A program made the position numbers and the translations under genes. Shown here piece by piece: positions 48,631 to 58,249 of a DNA stretch of 64,000 nucleotides. Source of the DNA: Micromonosporaceae bacterium KJ-029 (GTDB lineage: Bacteria; Actinomycetota; Actinomycetes; Mycobacteriales; Micromonosporaceae); NCBI GenBank assembly GCA_005402585.1, contig BIFP01000022.1, forward strand, positions 1 to 64,000, in the 5' to 3' direction. The notes below the pieces were generated by a model, which was not told the DNA's origin, ran no database searches, and saw only the letters and a program-made list of their open reading frames with translations. Within the stretch, counting starts at the first letter, position 1. Every line of letters starts with the position of its first letter.

Positions 48631-49830
48631 GTGGGTACGGATCTGAGGGAGTGGCTGCGCCGGCGCCCGCTGGCCGGTGACACGCTGCTGGTCGCCGGGT
48701 TGGTCCTGGCGGAGGTTCTGTTCACCCTGCTGACCCCCCGGGAGTTCTGGCCCCGGTCGCTGCCGGCGGCGCTGGGCTGGGGTGCGCTGTGCGCGGCGCC
48801 GGTGGCGCTGCGCCGGGTGGCGCCGTGGCCGGCGGTGCTGGTCGCGCTGGCGACCCTGGCACTGCCCCTCACGCTCGACGTGGCGCCGACCACGCAGGGC
48901 CTCACCTTCGTCGTGCTCACCTACACGATGGCCGCGTACCGCCCGGTGCGTCCGGCGGTGGTGGCGGCGGCGGTGCTGTGGCTGCCGGCGGCGGCGGTGG
49001 CGGTCCTGATGCCATCCGAGGCCGTCCCGCAGATCGGCTCCGCCTACCTGGTGGCGAACAACCTCCTGGTGGGGGTCGTGTCGTTCTCGGTGGGCCGGAC
49101 GGTGCACGCCCGGCGGTCCTCCACCGAGGCGCTGCTGGAGCGGGCCCGGGTCGCCGAGGCCACCCAGCGGGCCCTGGCCGAGCAGGCGGTCGCCGACGAG
49201 CGGCGGCGCATCGCCCGGGAACTGCACGACGTGGTGGCGCACCATGTGAGCGTGATGGGGGTGCTCGCGACCGGGGTACGGCGGGTGTTGCGCCGCGACC
49301 CGGACGCCGCGGACGAGGCCATCGGCACCATCGAGGAGACCAGCCGGGCGACCCTGCGGGAGCTGCGCCGGCTGCTGGACGTGTTGCGTACCGAGGCCGA
49401 ACCGGCCGCCGACCTGGCGCCTCAGCCGGGCATCGCCGGCATCGAGACCCTGGCCGAGCAGGTACGCGAGGCCGGGTTACCGGTGACGCTGACCGTGGCG
49501 GGCACCCCGGGGGCGCTGGAGGAGGGCGAGGCACTGACCGTGTACCGGATCGTCCAGGAGGCGTTGACCAACGCGCTCAAGCACGCCGGCACGGCCACCG
49601 CGCAGGTACGGGTCAGCTTCTCCGTCGATGCCGTCGAGGTCGAGGTCACCGACACCGGCCGGGGACCGTCGCCGGACACCCACCGGGTCGGGCACGGCCT
49701 GGTCGGGATGCGCGAGCGGGTCGGCCTCTACGGTGGTGTCCTGCGGACCGGAGCGCGACCCGGCGGCGGCTACCGGGTGTACGCGCGGATCCCGGTCGAG
49801 CCCCTGGTCGACGGCGGGGGCAGCCGGTGA
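48631..49830 (+). CDS. sensor histidine kinase (NarL-type, HisKA_3)
   Basis: 399 aa. Five to six N-terminal helices (residues about 15-150) form the sensor. The dimerisation domain has ERRRIARELHDVVAHHVSVM with H199 as phosphoacceptor. The HATPase domain shows VYRIVQEALTNALKHA and DTGRG. It phosphorylates the regulator gene that follows. The signal is not known; the kinase lies upstream of an ABC exporter that it may control. Confidence 0.93.
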   Translation: MGTDLREWLRRRPLAGDTLLVAGLVLAEVLFTLLTPREFWPRSLPAALGWGALCAAPVALRRVAPWPAVLVALATLALPLTLDVAPTTQGLTFVVLTYTMAAYRPVRPAVVAAAVLWLPAAAVAVLMPSEAVPQIGSAYLVANNLLVGVVSFSVGRTVHARRSSTEALLERARVAEATQRALAEQAVADERRRIARELHDVVAHHVSVMGVLATGVRRVLRRDPDAADEAIGTIEETSRATLRELRRLLDVLRTEAEPAADLAPQPGIAGIETLAEQVREAGLPVTLTVAGTPGALEEGEALTVYRIVQEALTNALKHAGTATAQVRVSFSVDAVEVEVTDTGRGPSPDTHRVGHGLVGMRERVGLYGGVLRTGARPGGGYRVYARIPVEPLVDGGGSR

Positions 49831-49907
49831 CGACGGCCGCGACCATGGTGCCTCAGGGCGACGACACACCCGGGTGGAGCAGCGTGACAGCGAAGGTGGA
49901 GGACGAC

Positions 49908-50594
49908 ATGGCCGACCCGACGGCACCGACGCGGCCGGTGCGCATCCTGCTCGCCGACGACCAGCCGCTGCTGCGTACCGGATTCCGGATGGTGCTGGGC
50001 GCCGAGCCGGACCTGGACATCGTGGCCGAGGCCGGCGACGGGGTGGAGGCGGTGGAGTTGGCCCGCCGGCTGCTGCCCGACGTGGTGCTGATGGACATCC
50101 GGATGCCGCGGATGGACGGCGTGAGCGCCACCCGGGCCATCGTCGACGCCCGGCTGCCGGTACGGGTACTCATCCTGACCACCTTCGACCTCGACGAGTA
50201 CGTGGTGGGCGCGCTGCGGGCCGGGGCGAGCGGCTTCCTGGCCAAGGACGTCCCGGCCGAGGACCTGGTCACCGCGATCCACACGGTCGCCGGCGGTGAC
50301 GCGGTGGTGGCGCCGCGGATCCTGCGGCGGCTGCTGGACCGCTTCGCCGACGCGCTGCCCGACCCGGCCGCGGCGCCACCGAAGGCCCTCAACGCCCTCA
50401 CCGACCGGGAACGGGAGGTGCTCGTGCAGGTCGCCCGGGGGCTGTCCAACGCCGAGATCGCCCGGGCGCTGTCGGTCAGCGAGACCACCATCAAGACCCA
50501 CGTCGGGCACGTGCTGACCAAGCTCGGGCTGCGGGACCGGGTGCAGGCGGTGGTGCTGGCGTACGAGTCGGGCCTGGTCCGGCCCGGGACGTAA
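49908..50594 (+). CDS. NarL/FixJ-type response regulator
   Basis: 228 aa. Receiver domain with ADDQPLLRTGFRMVL and the phosphoacceptor D63 in LMDIRMPRMDG. The LuxR-type DNA-binding domain is at the C-terminus (LTDREREVLVQVARGLSNAE). ATG 49908 has GGAGG 7 nt upstream; a GTG at 49827 overlapping the kinase stop would add 27 poorly conserved residues. Partner of the kinase in front. Confidence 0.93.
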   Translation: MADPTAPTRPVRILLADDQPLLRTGFRMVLGAEPDLDIVAEAGDGVEAVELARRLLPDVVLMDIRMPRMDGVSATRAIVDARLPVRVLILTTFDLDEYVVGALRAGASGFLAKDVPAEDLVTAIHTVAGGDAVVAPRILRRLLDRFADALPDPAAAPPKALNALTDREREVLVQVARGLSNAEIARALSVSETTIKTHVGHVLTKLGLRDRVQAVVLAYESGLVRPGT

Positions 50595-50875
50595 CAACGC
50601 CGTTGCATCCGTCACCTACCGTGACGATCGGCGGCGAAAAGTGGTTGACCCTCACGTGGCGGCAACGCTCACGATGATCGTGCGCCGGTCGGGCGGCGTG
50701 GGCCGGCCGGTGCGGAGTCGGGGACAACCCTGACTCCGCCTGGGGGGTACCCGCACCCGGAAATCCGCCGTGGCTCCGCCCAGAGTTGGACGGATCCGAA
50801 ACATGCAGCACAGATGATGGACTCGTGCCGGACCAGCGGGGGCGGCGCGATTCGACACGACGGAGAGGTTTAGAC

Positions 50876-51643
50876 GTGACCGCTACGACAGGCCAGCCGG
50901 CCCCGGCCGCAGCCCGGGCGAGCGACGTTTGGAAGGTGTACGGCAGCGGCGAGGCACAGGTCATCGCGCTGCGGGGGGTCAGCGCCGAGTTCGAGCGCGG
51001 GCGGTTCACCGCGATCATGGGCCCGTCCGGGTCGGGCAAGTCGACGCTGATGCACTGCCTGGCCGGGCTGGACTCGGTGACCCGCGGGACGGTGCACGTC
51101 GGCGACACCACGGTCACCGGTCTCGGTGACACGGGCCTGACGAAGCTGCGCCGCGACAAGGTCGGCTTCATCTTCCAGCAGTTCAACCTGCTGCCGACCC
51201 TGACGGCCAAGGAGAACATCCTGCTGCCGCTGTCGATCGCCGGGCGCAAGCCGGACCCGGCCTGGTACGACGTCGTGATCGACACGGTCGGGCTGCGGGA
51301 CCGACTGGACCACCGGCCGGCGCAGCTTTCCGGCGGCCAGCAGCAGCGGGTGGCGTGCGCCCGGGCGCTGGTCTCCCGCCCCGAGGTGATCTTCGCTGAC
51401 GAACCGACCGGCAACCTGGACTCCCGCTCCGGCGCCGAGGTGCTGAACTTCCTGCGCAACTCGGTCCGTGAACACGGGCAGACCATCGTGATGGTCACCC
51501 ACGACCCGACGGCGGCGGCGTACGCCGACCGGGTGGTGTTCCTCGCCGACGGTCAGATCGTCTCCGAGCTGATCGAGCCGACCGCCGACACGGTGCTGGA
51601 CACGATGAAGAAGCTGGACACCCCCGCCGAGGTGACCGGCTGA
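50876..51643 (+). CDS. ABC transporter ATP-binding protein (MacB/LolD type)
   Basis: 255 aa from a GTG preceded by GGAGAGG. MGPSGSGKST (Walker A), FQQFNLLPTLT (Q-loop), LSGGQQQRVACARAL and VIFADEPTGNLD. It pairs with the FtsX-like permease whose start overlaps its stop by 1 nt. Bases 50595-50875 hold no gene and presumably the promoter. Confidence 0.92.
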   Translation: MTATTGQPAPAAARASDVWKVYGSGEAQVIALRGVSAEFERGRFTAIMGPSGSGKSTLMHCLAGLDSVTRGTVHVGDTTVTGLGDTGLTKLRRDKVGFIFQQFNLLPTLTAKENILLPLSIAGRKPDPAWYDVVIDTVGLRDRLDHRPAQLSGGQQQRVACARALVSRPEVIFADEPTGNLDSRSGAEVLNFLRNSVREHGQTIVMVTHDPTAAAYADRVVFLADGQIVSELIEPTADTVLDTMKKLDTPAEVTG

Positions 51644-54192
51644 TGTTCCGGGCGACACTGAAGAGCCTGCTGGCCCGCAAGGTCCGGCTGGTGCTGTCCG
51701 GCCTGGCCGTGGTGCTGGGCGTCATGTTCGTCTCGGGCGCGTTCGTGCTCACCGACACCCTCGGCCGCTCCTTCGACTCGATCTTCGCCGACGCGTACGC
51801 CGAGGTCGACGTCAACGTGGCCGCCAAGCCGAAGCTCGCGGTCAGCGAGATGGAGGGCGAGCAGGTCCAGGCGCCGTTCCCGGCAGGCACGGTGGAGACG
51901 GTGCGGGGGGTTCCCGGCGTGGCCGAGGCCACCGGCACGGTGGTCGCCGACGGGGCCCGGCTGATCGGCAGCAACGGCAAGGTGGTCACCTCGTTCGGCC
52001 CGCCGCAGCTGGGCGGCAACTGGGTCGGCGAGAGCGACCTGGTGCAGTTGCGCGAGGGCCGGGAGCCACGCGCCGACGACGAGATCGTGATCAACAAGGG
52101 GCTGGCGACCGCCGGCAAGGTCGCCGTCGGCGACCGGGTGGGCGTGCTCACCCTGGCGCCGAAGGAAGAGTTCACCATCGTCGGTGTCTTCGGCTACAGC
52201 GGTGACCGGGACTCCCTCGGCGGCGTCAACGAGGTCATGTTCACCACCCCGGCGGCCCAGCGGCTGATGCTCGGTGAGCCGGACGTCTTCAACAACGTCG
52301 TCGTCAAGTCCGCGCCGGGCGTCTCCGACGAGTCGCTGCGCGACTCGGTCGCCGCGGCATTGGGCGACGACTACGTGGTCAAGACCGGTGAGCAACTCTC
52401 CGCCGACGCCGCCGCCGGGCTGAAGGAGGGACTGACCTTCTTCAACCGGATCCTGCTCGGCTTCGCCGCGGTGGCGCTGCTGGTCGGCACGTTCCTGATC
52501 CTGAACACCTTCTCGATCATCGTGGCGCAGCGCACCCGGGAACTGGCGTTGCTGCGGGCGGTCGGCGCCAGCGGCAAGCAGATCATCGGCTCGGTGGTGC
52601 TGGAGGCGATCGCCGTAGGCCTGATCGCCTCGGTGCTCGGCCTGGCCGCCGGCATCGGTGTCGGCGCGTTGCTGGCGTACCTGTTCAGCACCTTCGCCGG
52701 CGGGTTGTCCCTGGCCGGGGTGGCGGTGCCGGCGTCGGCGGTGATCGGCGCGTTCGCGGTCGGCATGGTGATCACGGTGGTGGCGGCGCTGCTGCCGGCG
52801 CTGCGCGCCGCGCGGATCCCCCCGATCGCGGCGATGCAGGACGTGGCCACTCCGGACCGGCCGCTGACCAAGGTGACCGTCGCCGGCGCGCTGGTGACCG
52901 CGATCGGTGCCGCCCTGCTCTTCCTCGGCCTGGGCGGTCACGCGAGCGGCAACACCCTGGCCACCATCCTCGGTGGCGTGCTGTTCGCGTTCATCGGGGT
53001 GGCCCTGCTGACGCCGCTGATCAGCCGGCCGGTGGTGGCGGTGCTCGGCGCGGTCTTCTCCGGCTGGGTGCCGGGCAAGCTGGGCCGGCTCAACTCCGGG
53101 CGCAACCCGCGCCGGACGGCGATCACCGCCGCCGCGCTGATGGTCGGCATCGCCCTGGTCACCGGCATCACGGTGATCCTCGACTCGGCCAAGAGCAGCA
53201 TCAGCGGCTTGGCCCAGGATACCGTCAAGGCCGAACTGGTGATCGCCGGAGCGCAGACCGGGCCCCGGCTGCCGAGCTTCGACCCGGCGGTGCTGGAGGA
53301 GGCGAAGGCGATTCCCGGGGTCCGCATCGTCGATGGTCAGTACGCCGACATGGCCGAGATCGGCGGCGAGCGCACCTGGGTGGGGGCCGCGACGGAGCCG
53401 TCCGCGATGCGGCAGGTCTACGGGGCCACCGCCACCGCCGGTGACATCGACCGGCTGGCCGCCGGACAGATGATGGTCAGCTCGGACACGGCGGAGTCGC
53501 GTGGGTGGTCGATCGGCTCGACGGTGCCGGTGCAGTTCGCCCGCGGCGAGGCGCAGACCTACACCGTTACCGGCATCTACGAGAGCTCGCCGCTGCTCGG
53601 CCCGATGTTGCTGCCGGCCGACGCCGCCCGCAACTTCAGCGTCCAGCAGCCCTTCCAGGCCTTCATCCAGCTTGAACCGGGCACCCGGGTGGCCGACGTG
53701 CTGCCGCGCGTCGAGGCGCTGCTGGCGGACAGCCCGGAGGTGTCGGTCGCCGACCGGGACGCGTTCATCGAGCAGCAGGCCAGCCAGCTCGACGGGCTGC
53801 TTCGGATGATCCAGATCCTGCTGGCGCTGGCCATCGTGATCGCCGTACTCGGCATCATCAACACCCTGGCCCTGTCGGTGCTGGAGCGGACCCGCGAGCT
53901 GGGCCTGCTGCGCGCCATCGGCCTGCGCCGGTCGCAGACCATGGGCATGATCACCGTGGAGGCGGTGGTGATCTCGTTGTTCGGCGCGCTGCTCGGCGTG
54001 GCCGTCGGCGCCAGCCTCGGCGCCGCGGTGGTGGAGGCCCTGCGCGACGAGGGCATCAGCAAGCTGGTGCTGCCCTGGGGCCAGATGGGCGTCTTCCTCG
54101 GCCTGGCCGCCCTGATCGGCGTGGTGGCCGCGGTGCTGCCGGCGATCCGGGCCGCCCGGATCAACGTCCTGGGCGCCATCGCCCACGACTGA
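51643..54192 (+). CDS. FtsX-like ABC transporter permease
   Basis: 849 aa with two FtsX repeats: four helices each at residues about 260-420 and 700-840, an N-terminal helix, and two large extracytoplasmic MacB-like domains. AQRTRELALLRAVGASGKQI and LERTRELGLLRAIGLRRSQ are the paired signature segments. It probably works as a mechanotransmission or lipid/peptide export permease. A two-component system lies just upstream. Confidence 0.92.
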   Translation: MFRATLKSLLARKVRLVLSGLAVVLGVMFVSGAFVLTDTLGRSFDSIFADAYAEVDVNVAAKPKLAVSEMEGEQVQAPFPAGTVETVRGVPGVAEATGTVVADGARLIGSNGKVVTSFGPPQLGGNWVGESDLVQLREGREPRADDEIVINKGLATAGKVAVGDRVGVLTLAPKEEFTIVGVFGYSGDRDSLGGVNEVMFTTPAAQRLMLGEPDVFNNVVVKSAPGVSDESLRDSVAAALGDDYVVKTGEQLSADAAAGLKEGLTFFNRILLGFAAVALLVGTFLILNTFSIIVAQRTRELALLRAVGASGKQIIGSVVLEAIAVGLIASVLGLAAGIGVGALLAYLFSTFAGGLSLAGVAVPASAVIGAFAVGMVITVVAALLPALRAARIPPIAAMQDVATPDRPLTKVTVAGALVTAIGAALLFLGLGGHASGNTLATILGGVLFAFIGVALLTPLISRPVVAVLGAVFSGWVPGKLGRLNSGRNPRRTAITAAALMVGIALVTGITVILDSAKSSISGLAQDTVKAELVIAGAQTGPRLPSFDPAVLEEAKAIPGVRIVDGQYADMAEIGGERTWVGAATEPSAMRQVYGATATAGDIDRLAAGQMMVSSDTAESRGWSIGSTVPVQFARGEAQTYTVTGIYESSPLLGPMLLPADAARNFSVQQPFQAFIQLEPGTRVADVLPRVEALLADSPEVSVADRDAFIEQQASQLDGLLRMIQILLALAIVIAVLGIINTLALSVLERTRELGLLRAIGLRRSQTMGMITVEAVVISLFGALLGVAVGASLGAAVVEALRDEGISKLVLPWGQMGVFLGLAALIGVVAAVLPAIRAARINVLGAIAHD

Positions 54193-54200
54193 GATGCAAG

Positions 54201-54244
54201 GAAGGGCCCCCTGTTAACGCCTGGCGTTGTACAGGGGGCCCTTC
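54201..54244. terminator. GGGCCC double terminator repeat, second copy
   Basis: GAAGGGCCCCCTGT (54201-54214) pairs exactly with 54231-54244, with a small inner stem ACGCC/GGCGT. It lies between the convergent ABC permease and HAD genes, and TTAACGC at its edges is shared in style with the element at 26031-26090. Confidence 0.8.
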
Positions 54245-54295
54245 TTAACGCGTCCGTTGGATGCGCTGGGTGGCGCGGGGCGGCCGGAGCGGGCG

Positions 54296-54967
54296 TCAGG
54301 CAGGCGTCCGGCGCAGCAGGCCGGCGAGCAGTTCCAGGTCCGCCGTGAGCAGGCTCTCCAGCTGGTGTACGCCGTCGCGGGGTGCCAGCGGCACCTCCGC
54401 CGGCACGGCCAGCACCGCAGCCCCGGCGGCGACCGCGCTGGCCACCCCGATCGCCGAGTCCTCGATCGCCACGCAGCGGTCGATCGGCACCCCGAGCAGC
54501 CGCGCAGCGGTCAGGTACGGCTCCGGGTGCGGCTTGGTCGAGTCGACCTCGTCGCCGCAGACCACCACGTCGAAGCGGTCCCGGCCGAGGGTGTCCAGGG
54601 CGATCTCGACCAGGGCCCGGCCGCTGGAGGTGACCAGGGCGGTGGGGATCCGCGCCTCCCGGACCGCCCCGAGCAACGCCAGCGCTCCCGGCCGCCACTG
54701 CAGGCCGGTGCGGAACAGCTCCAGGATCCGGGCGTTGATCCACGTCGCGCTGGCCTGCGGGTCCCGGTGCGGCTGGCCCAGGTCGTCGTGCAGGATGCGC
54801 ATCGAGTCGGCCATGCCGGTGCCGATCATCGCGCGGCGGGCGGCGACGGAGAGGGTGCCCCCGTACGTCTGCGCGAGTTCCTGCAACGCGACGTCCCAGA
54901 GCCGCTCGCTGTCGACCAGGGTGCCGTCCATGTCGAAGAGCACGGCGGCCGGATGGGCGCTGATCAC
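54296..54967 (-). CDS. HAD hydrolase, beta-phosphoglucomutase-like
   Basis: 223 aa from a GTG at 54967 (GAGGAGG upstream). VLFDMDGTLVDSE has both catalytic Asp, TALVTSSGRAL is motif II, TKPHPEPYL motif III and AIEDSAIGVASA motif IV. The cap domain is the small helical type of sugar phosphatases. It is separated by 77 nt from the metallopeptidase gene upstream. Confidence 0.9.
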   Translation of the reverse strand: MISAHPAAVLFDMDGTLVDSERLWDVALQELAQTYGGTLSVAARRAMIGTGMADSMRILHDDLGQPHRDPQASATWINARILELFRTGLQWRPGALALLGAVREARIPTALVTSSGRALVEIALDTLGRDRFDVVVCGDEVDSTKPHPEPYLTAARLLGVPIDRCVAIEDSAIGVASAVAAGAAVLAVPAEVPLAPRDGVHQLESLLTADLELLAGLLRRTPA

Positions 54968-55044
54968 CGGATCCTCCTCGGGTTCGGGTACCCGATGGAT
55001 CCTCTCAGCCCGCCGCCACGGCACGCCCGGCACAGTGACCTTTC

Positions 55045-55782
55045 TCAACCGAGGTCGCAGGCGGACAGCGAGCGCTCGTACCCACGGAAGAACGACTCGG
55101 CCCGCTGTTCCGGGCTGCCGTGCGAGTCCTCGGCGAACCACGGCTGGCCCGGGTCGTCGCCGACGGCCAGCAGCCCCTCGTTGAACTCGTCGAGGTCGCC
55201 GTCGTCGAGGATGAGCGTGCCGGCGCGCACCGAGTCGCCGAGATACGCCCCGGCCATGCAGTCGGCCTGCAACTCCTGCTGCACGGTGAAGTTGTAACGG
55301 ATCCCCAGCCGGGTCTGGACGCCATGCGCGTACTCGTGACCGAGCAGATAGAACACGAACGCGTCACCGATCTGCCGGAAGGCCCCGAAGGACCAGTTGA
55401 CGTCGTACGCGATGAAGTCGCTGACCGTGCAGTAGACCGCGTTGTTGCGGGGCAGTTCCTGGCCGCCGCAGGAGACCTCGCCGTCGCGCTGGTACGGGAT
55501 GATCCGCCGGATCGGCCGGAACGACTGCCCCGAGGCCTGGAACTGCTCGGTCCAGTAGCGCTCGGCAAGGCGCTGGGCGTCGGCGATGTCCTGTTGGAAC
55601 TCCTCGACCGTGTCGGTGCCGTCGGCCCTGGTCACCTCGGCGCTCGGTGACGCCGGCTGCCGCGACCCGGTCGGTTCCGCCGGCTGCCTGACCGGCTCCA
55701 CCATGCATGCGGCCGACGCCACCAGCGCCGCCACCAGGCCGGCGAGCCTTCTCCGGCGCCGCCCTCGTCCACCTGCCGCCAC
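55045..55782 (-). CDS. secreted neutral zinc metallopeptidase (YpfJ-type)
   Basis: 245 aa from a GTG. An N-terminal Arg-rich and hydrophobic stretch ends near C26 (ASAAC), a weak lipobox, so it may be a lipoprotein. The zinc motif is H149-E-Y-A-H153 in LLGHEYAHGVQ, with the third ligand in QQELQADCMAGAY. Cys pairs at C105/C118 could form a disulfide outside the membrane. Bases 55783-55960 hold no gene. Confidence 0.88.
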   Translation of the reverse strand: MAAGGRGRRRRRLAGLVAALVASAACMVEPVRQPAEPTGSRQPASPSAEVTRADGTDTVEEFQQDIADAQRLAERYWTEQFQASGQSFRPIRRIIPYQRDGEVSCGGQELPRNNAVYCTVSDFIAYDVNWSFGAFRQIGDAFVFYLLGHEYAHGVQTRLGIRYNFTVQQELQADCMAGAYLGDSVRAGTLILDDGDLDEFNEGLLAVGDDPGQPWFAEDSHGSPEQRAESFFRGYERSLSACDLG

Positions 55783-55960
55783 CGCGTCCCTCCCGCCTCG
55801 GCGATGCCCAGTACCCCGCCGGTACGGCCGGCATACCCGTCGCCGTCTCGTACGCCGTACCGGCCCGGACGGTTCAGCCGATCCACACCGAACGCACCCG
55901 GCTCAGCCGGCGCGAGGGTTCGCGTTGGCGCGGCGAGTGCGCGGCACCTCAGGGCTCGCG

Positions 55961-57058
55961 TCAGGGGCTCGCGGCGAGGAAGACGAAGGCGGCGAGGATG
56001 ACGAGGTGTACGCCGCCCTGGAGCAGGGTGGCGCGGCCGGGGACGACGGTGAGCACGCCGGTGATGACGGTCAGCGCGAGCAGGGTGACCTGGGTGCCGC
56101 CGAGGCCGAGCTGTAGGGGTCCTTCGAGCCAGATCGAGGCGATGGCGATGGCCGGGATGGTCAGGCCGATGCTGGCCATCGCGGAGCCGAGGGCGAGGTT
56201 GAGGCTGATCTGCACCCGGTCGCGGCGGGCGGCGTTGGCGGCGGCGATCGTCTCCGGCAGCAGCACCAGCAACGCGATGATCACGCCGACGAACGCCGGC
56301 GGCAGGTTCACCGCGGCGACCCCGGCTTCGAGCGCCGGGGAGACGGACTTGGCGTCGCCGACCACGGCCACCAGGGCGACCAGCAGCAGGCCGAGGCTGG
56401 CCAAGGCCTGCCGGGTGGACGGCGGGTCGGCGTGCACCTCCTCGGGAAGGGTCTCGCCCTTGCGGTTGACCGGAAGGAAGTAGTCGCGGTGCCGCCCGGT
56501 CTGCACCATGACGAACAGGAGGTACAGGGCCAGCGACACGACCGCCGCGAAGGTGAGTTGGGCGGGGCTGAACTGTGGCCCGGCGCGTCCGATGGTGAAC
56601 GTCGGGACGACCAGGCTCAGGGTGGCGAGGGTGGCCACGGTGGCCAGCGCGCCGCCGGTACCTTCGGGGTTGAACACGGCCAGGCGCCGGCGCAGGGCGC
56701 CGATCAGGAGGGACAGGCCGAGGATGCCGTTACAGGTGATCATGACAGCGGCGAAGACCGTGTCCCGGGCCAGCGATTCCGTCTTCGCCCCACCGCTGAT
56801 CATCAGGGTGACGATCAGGGCGACCTCGATGACGGTGACTGCCACCGCGAGGACCAGTGACCCGTACGGCTCGCCGACCTTGTGCGCGACCACCTCGGCG
56901 TGGTGCACCGCCGCCAGCACCGCACCGGCCAGGAACAGCGCGACCACGACCACCAGGACACCGCTGAGCTTCCGGTTCCACGTCAACGCCAGCACCACGA
57001 GGGCGGCGATCGGCACGGAGACGGTCCAGGCGGCCATGGCGCGGCGCAACGCGAGCAT
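55961..57058 (-). CDS. Ca2+/H+ antiporter (CaCA family, ChaA type)
   Basis: 365 aa with about eleven helices. The two alpha repeats show GEPYGSLVLAVAVTVIEVAL and LLPETIAAANAARRDRVQIS followed by NLALGSAMASIGLT, with the acidic ion-binding residues present. The ATG at 57058 has GGAGG-type spacing from AGGAGGATGGAGG; ATG 57067 is an alternative. It exchanges cytoplasmic Ca2+ (or Na+) for protons. Confidence 0.92.
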   Translation of the reverse strand: MLALRRAMAAWTVSVPIAALVVLALTWNRKLSGVLVVVVALFLAGAVLAAVHHAEVVAHKVGEPYGSLVLAVAVTVIEVALIVTLMISGGAKTESLARDTVFAAVMITCNGILGLSLLIGALRRRLAVFNPEGTGGALATVATLATLSLVVPTFTIGRAGPQFSPAQLTFAAVVSLALYLLFVMVQTGRHRDYFLPVNRKGETLPEEVHADPPSTRQALASLGLLLVALVAVVGDAKSVSPALEAGVAAVNLPPAFVGVIIALLVLLPETIAAANAARRDRVQISLNLALGSAMASIGLTIPAIAIASIWLEGPLQLGLGGTQVTLLALTVITGVLTVVPGRATLLQGGVHLVILAAFVFLAASP

Positions 57059-57199
57059 GACCTCCATCCTCCTGCCAGCCGACATGATCATGAGCGGCGA
57101 ACCACGGAGGAGTCCCCCATCGGCGCCCTCCCCTCGCCGGGCCCGGCGACGACCCGCATCGACACGACATGAGCGGGCCACCCACCCGGCGACCGGCCC

Positions 57200-57661
57200 A
57201 TGACCGGCCCGGCCACCCGGCCGTGGGCCGGAAGGTGGGCGCCGGTGCCCCGCTGGGTGCGCGTCGTGGTCATCGCCGCCGTCTGCGTCTTCGCCTACGG
57301 CGGGATCGTGCACCTGGGCGACCTGCTCGGCGTCCGGCCGGGTGGACCACCCGCGTCGACCCCGACCTGGCTGGCGCTGTACTTCACGTCCCTGACCGTG
57401 CTGGATCCGCTCGCGGCGCTGCTGCTGGCGCTGCGCCGGATCGAGGGGCTGCTGCTCGGCTGCGCCATCCTCGCCACCGACGCGGCGGCGAACGGGTACG
57501 CCAACTACGTCCTGGATTCCACGCCCGGAGTCACGGCCGGCCGGATCGGGCAGTCAGTCATCACCCTGCTCGCGGTCGCGCTGATCGTGGTCACGCCACG
57601 AGTCGGACCCTGGCTGCACGCCCCCGGCGAGCCCGCCGCCGGGCCGGAACGAACACGCTGA
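57200..57661 (+). CDS. small membrane protein
   Basis: 153 aa with four helices: WVRVVVIAAVCVFAYGGIVHLG, ALYFTSLTVLDPLAALLLAL, GLLLGCAILATDAAANGYANY and GQSVITLLAVALIVV. The first helix carries a His and Gly that suggest ligand binding, but no family is recognised. It may be co-transcribed with the arsR gene 63 nt downstream. Confidence 0.65.
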   Translation: MTGPATRPWAGRWAPVPRWVRVVVIAAVCVFAYGGIVHLGDLLGVRPGGPPASTPTWLALYFTSLTVLDPLAALLLALRRIEGLLLGCAILATDAAANGYANYVLDSTPGVTAGRIGQSVITLLAVALIVVTPRVGPWLHAPGEPAAGPERTR

Positions 57662-57697
57662 GCGCTGTCGGTGCGGCACCTGATGGCGTTTGCCCCC

Positions 57698-57735
57698 TGT
57701 TTCGACGCCTGACAAGCTGGAGAAATGTCGAAACA
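57698..57735 (+). promoter_or_regulatory. wide inverted repeat across the arsR start codon
   Basis: TGTTTCGAC (57698-57706) and GTCGAAACA (57727-57735) are exact complements 20 nt apart, and the ATG at 57725 is partly inside the second arm. It could be an operator for the ArsR protein or an RNA hairpin that hides the start. Confidence 0.5.
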
Positions 57736-58090
57736 AAGCCTGCCGGTGGTGGATCTTCAAGCGGTGGCGTGCTGCCCACCGCTGGCGGTCCGGCCGCTGG
57801 ACGCCGAGCAGGCGGCGGCGGTGGCGCCGATGTTCAAGGCCCTCGGCGACCCGGTCCGGCTGCGGTTGATGTCGATGATCGCCTCGGTTCCCGAGATGTG
57901 CGTGTGCGACCTGACTCCGGCGTTCGACCTGTCCGGGCCGACCATCTCCCACCACCTCAAGGTTCTGCGGGAGGCCGGCCTGGTCCACTCCGAGCGTCGC
58001 GGCACCTGGGTGTGGTACCAGGTCAGGCCGGAGGCGTTCCGGCAACTCGGCGCGCTACTGGCCATGCCCGCCGACAGCGCCACCGCATGA
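57725..58090 (+). CDS. ArsR/SmtB family metal-sensing repressor
   Basis: 121 aa winged helix. LGDPVRLRLMSMIAS and SGPTISHHLKVLREAGLV are the DNA-binding elements. The alpha-3 sensor motif is EMC59VC61DL as in arsenite-responsive ArsR, with an extra C16-C17 pair at the N-terminus. No arsenic efflux or reductase gene is adjacent; its target may be itself or the membrane protein in front. Confidence 0.88.
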   Translation: MSKQSLPVVDLQAVACCPPLAVRPLDAEQAAAVAPMFKALGDPVRLRLMSMIASVPEMCVCDLTPAFDLSGPTISHHLKVLREAGLVHSERRGTWVWYQVRPEAFRQLGALLAMPADSATA

Positions 58091-58197
58091 CCGTCACCGC
58101 GCGCCGCCTGGTCGTCACCCGCCCGGGACACGAGCCGGCCGGACGTCAGGGCCTGTGTCGCCGACGGGTCCTGACGCGTATCGACGCAGTCCCGAAT

Positions 58198-58230
58198 GCT
58201 GGCCAACCCCGACGAGCAGGGTCGGCCAGC
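58198..58230. terminator. stem terminator after unbU
   Basis: GCTGGCC/GGCCAGC plus an inner ACCC/GGGT with one mismatch (58198-58230) lie 20 nt after the unbU stop on the minus strand and close the enediyne-type operon. Confidence 0.6.
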
Positions 58231-58249
58231 GTCCGGGACCGGCGTACCG

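Noticed and set aside
51553..54186. 877-codon frame antisense to the FtsX permease
   Set aside because: Same high-GC shadow effect; composition of Gly/Arg/His/Gln repeats and no motifs.
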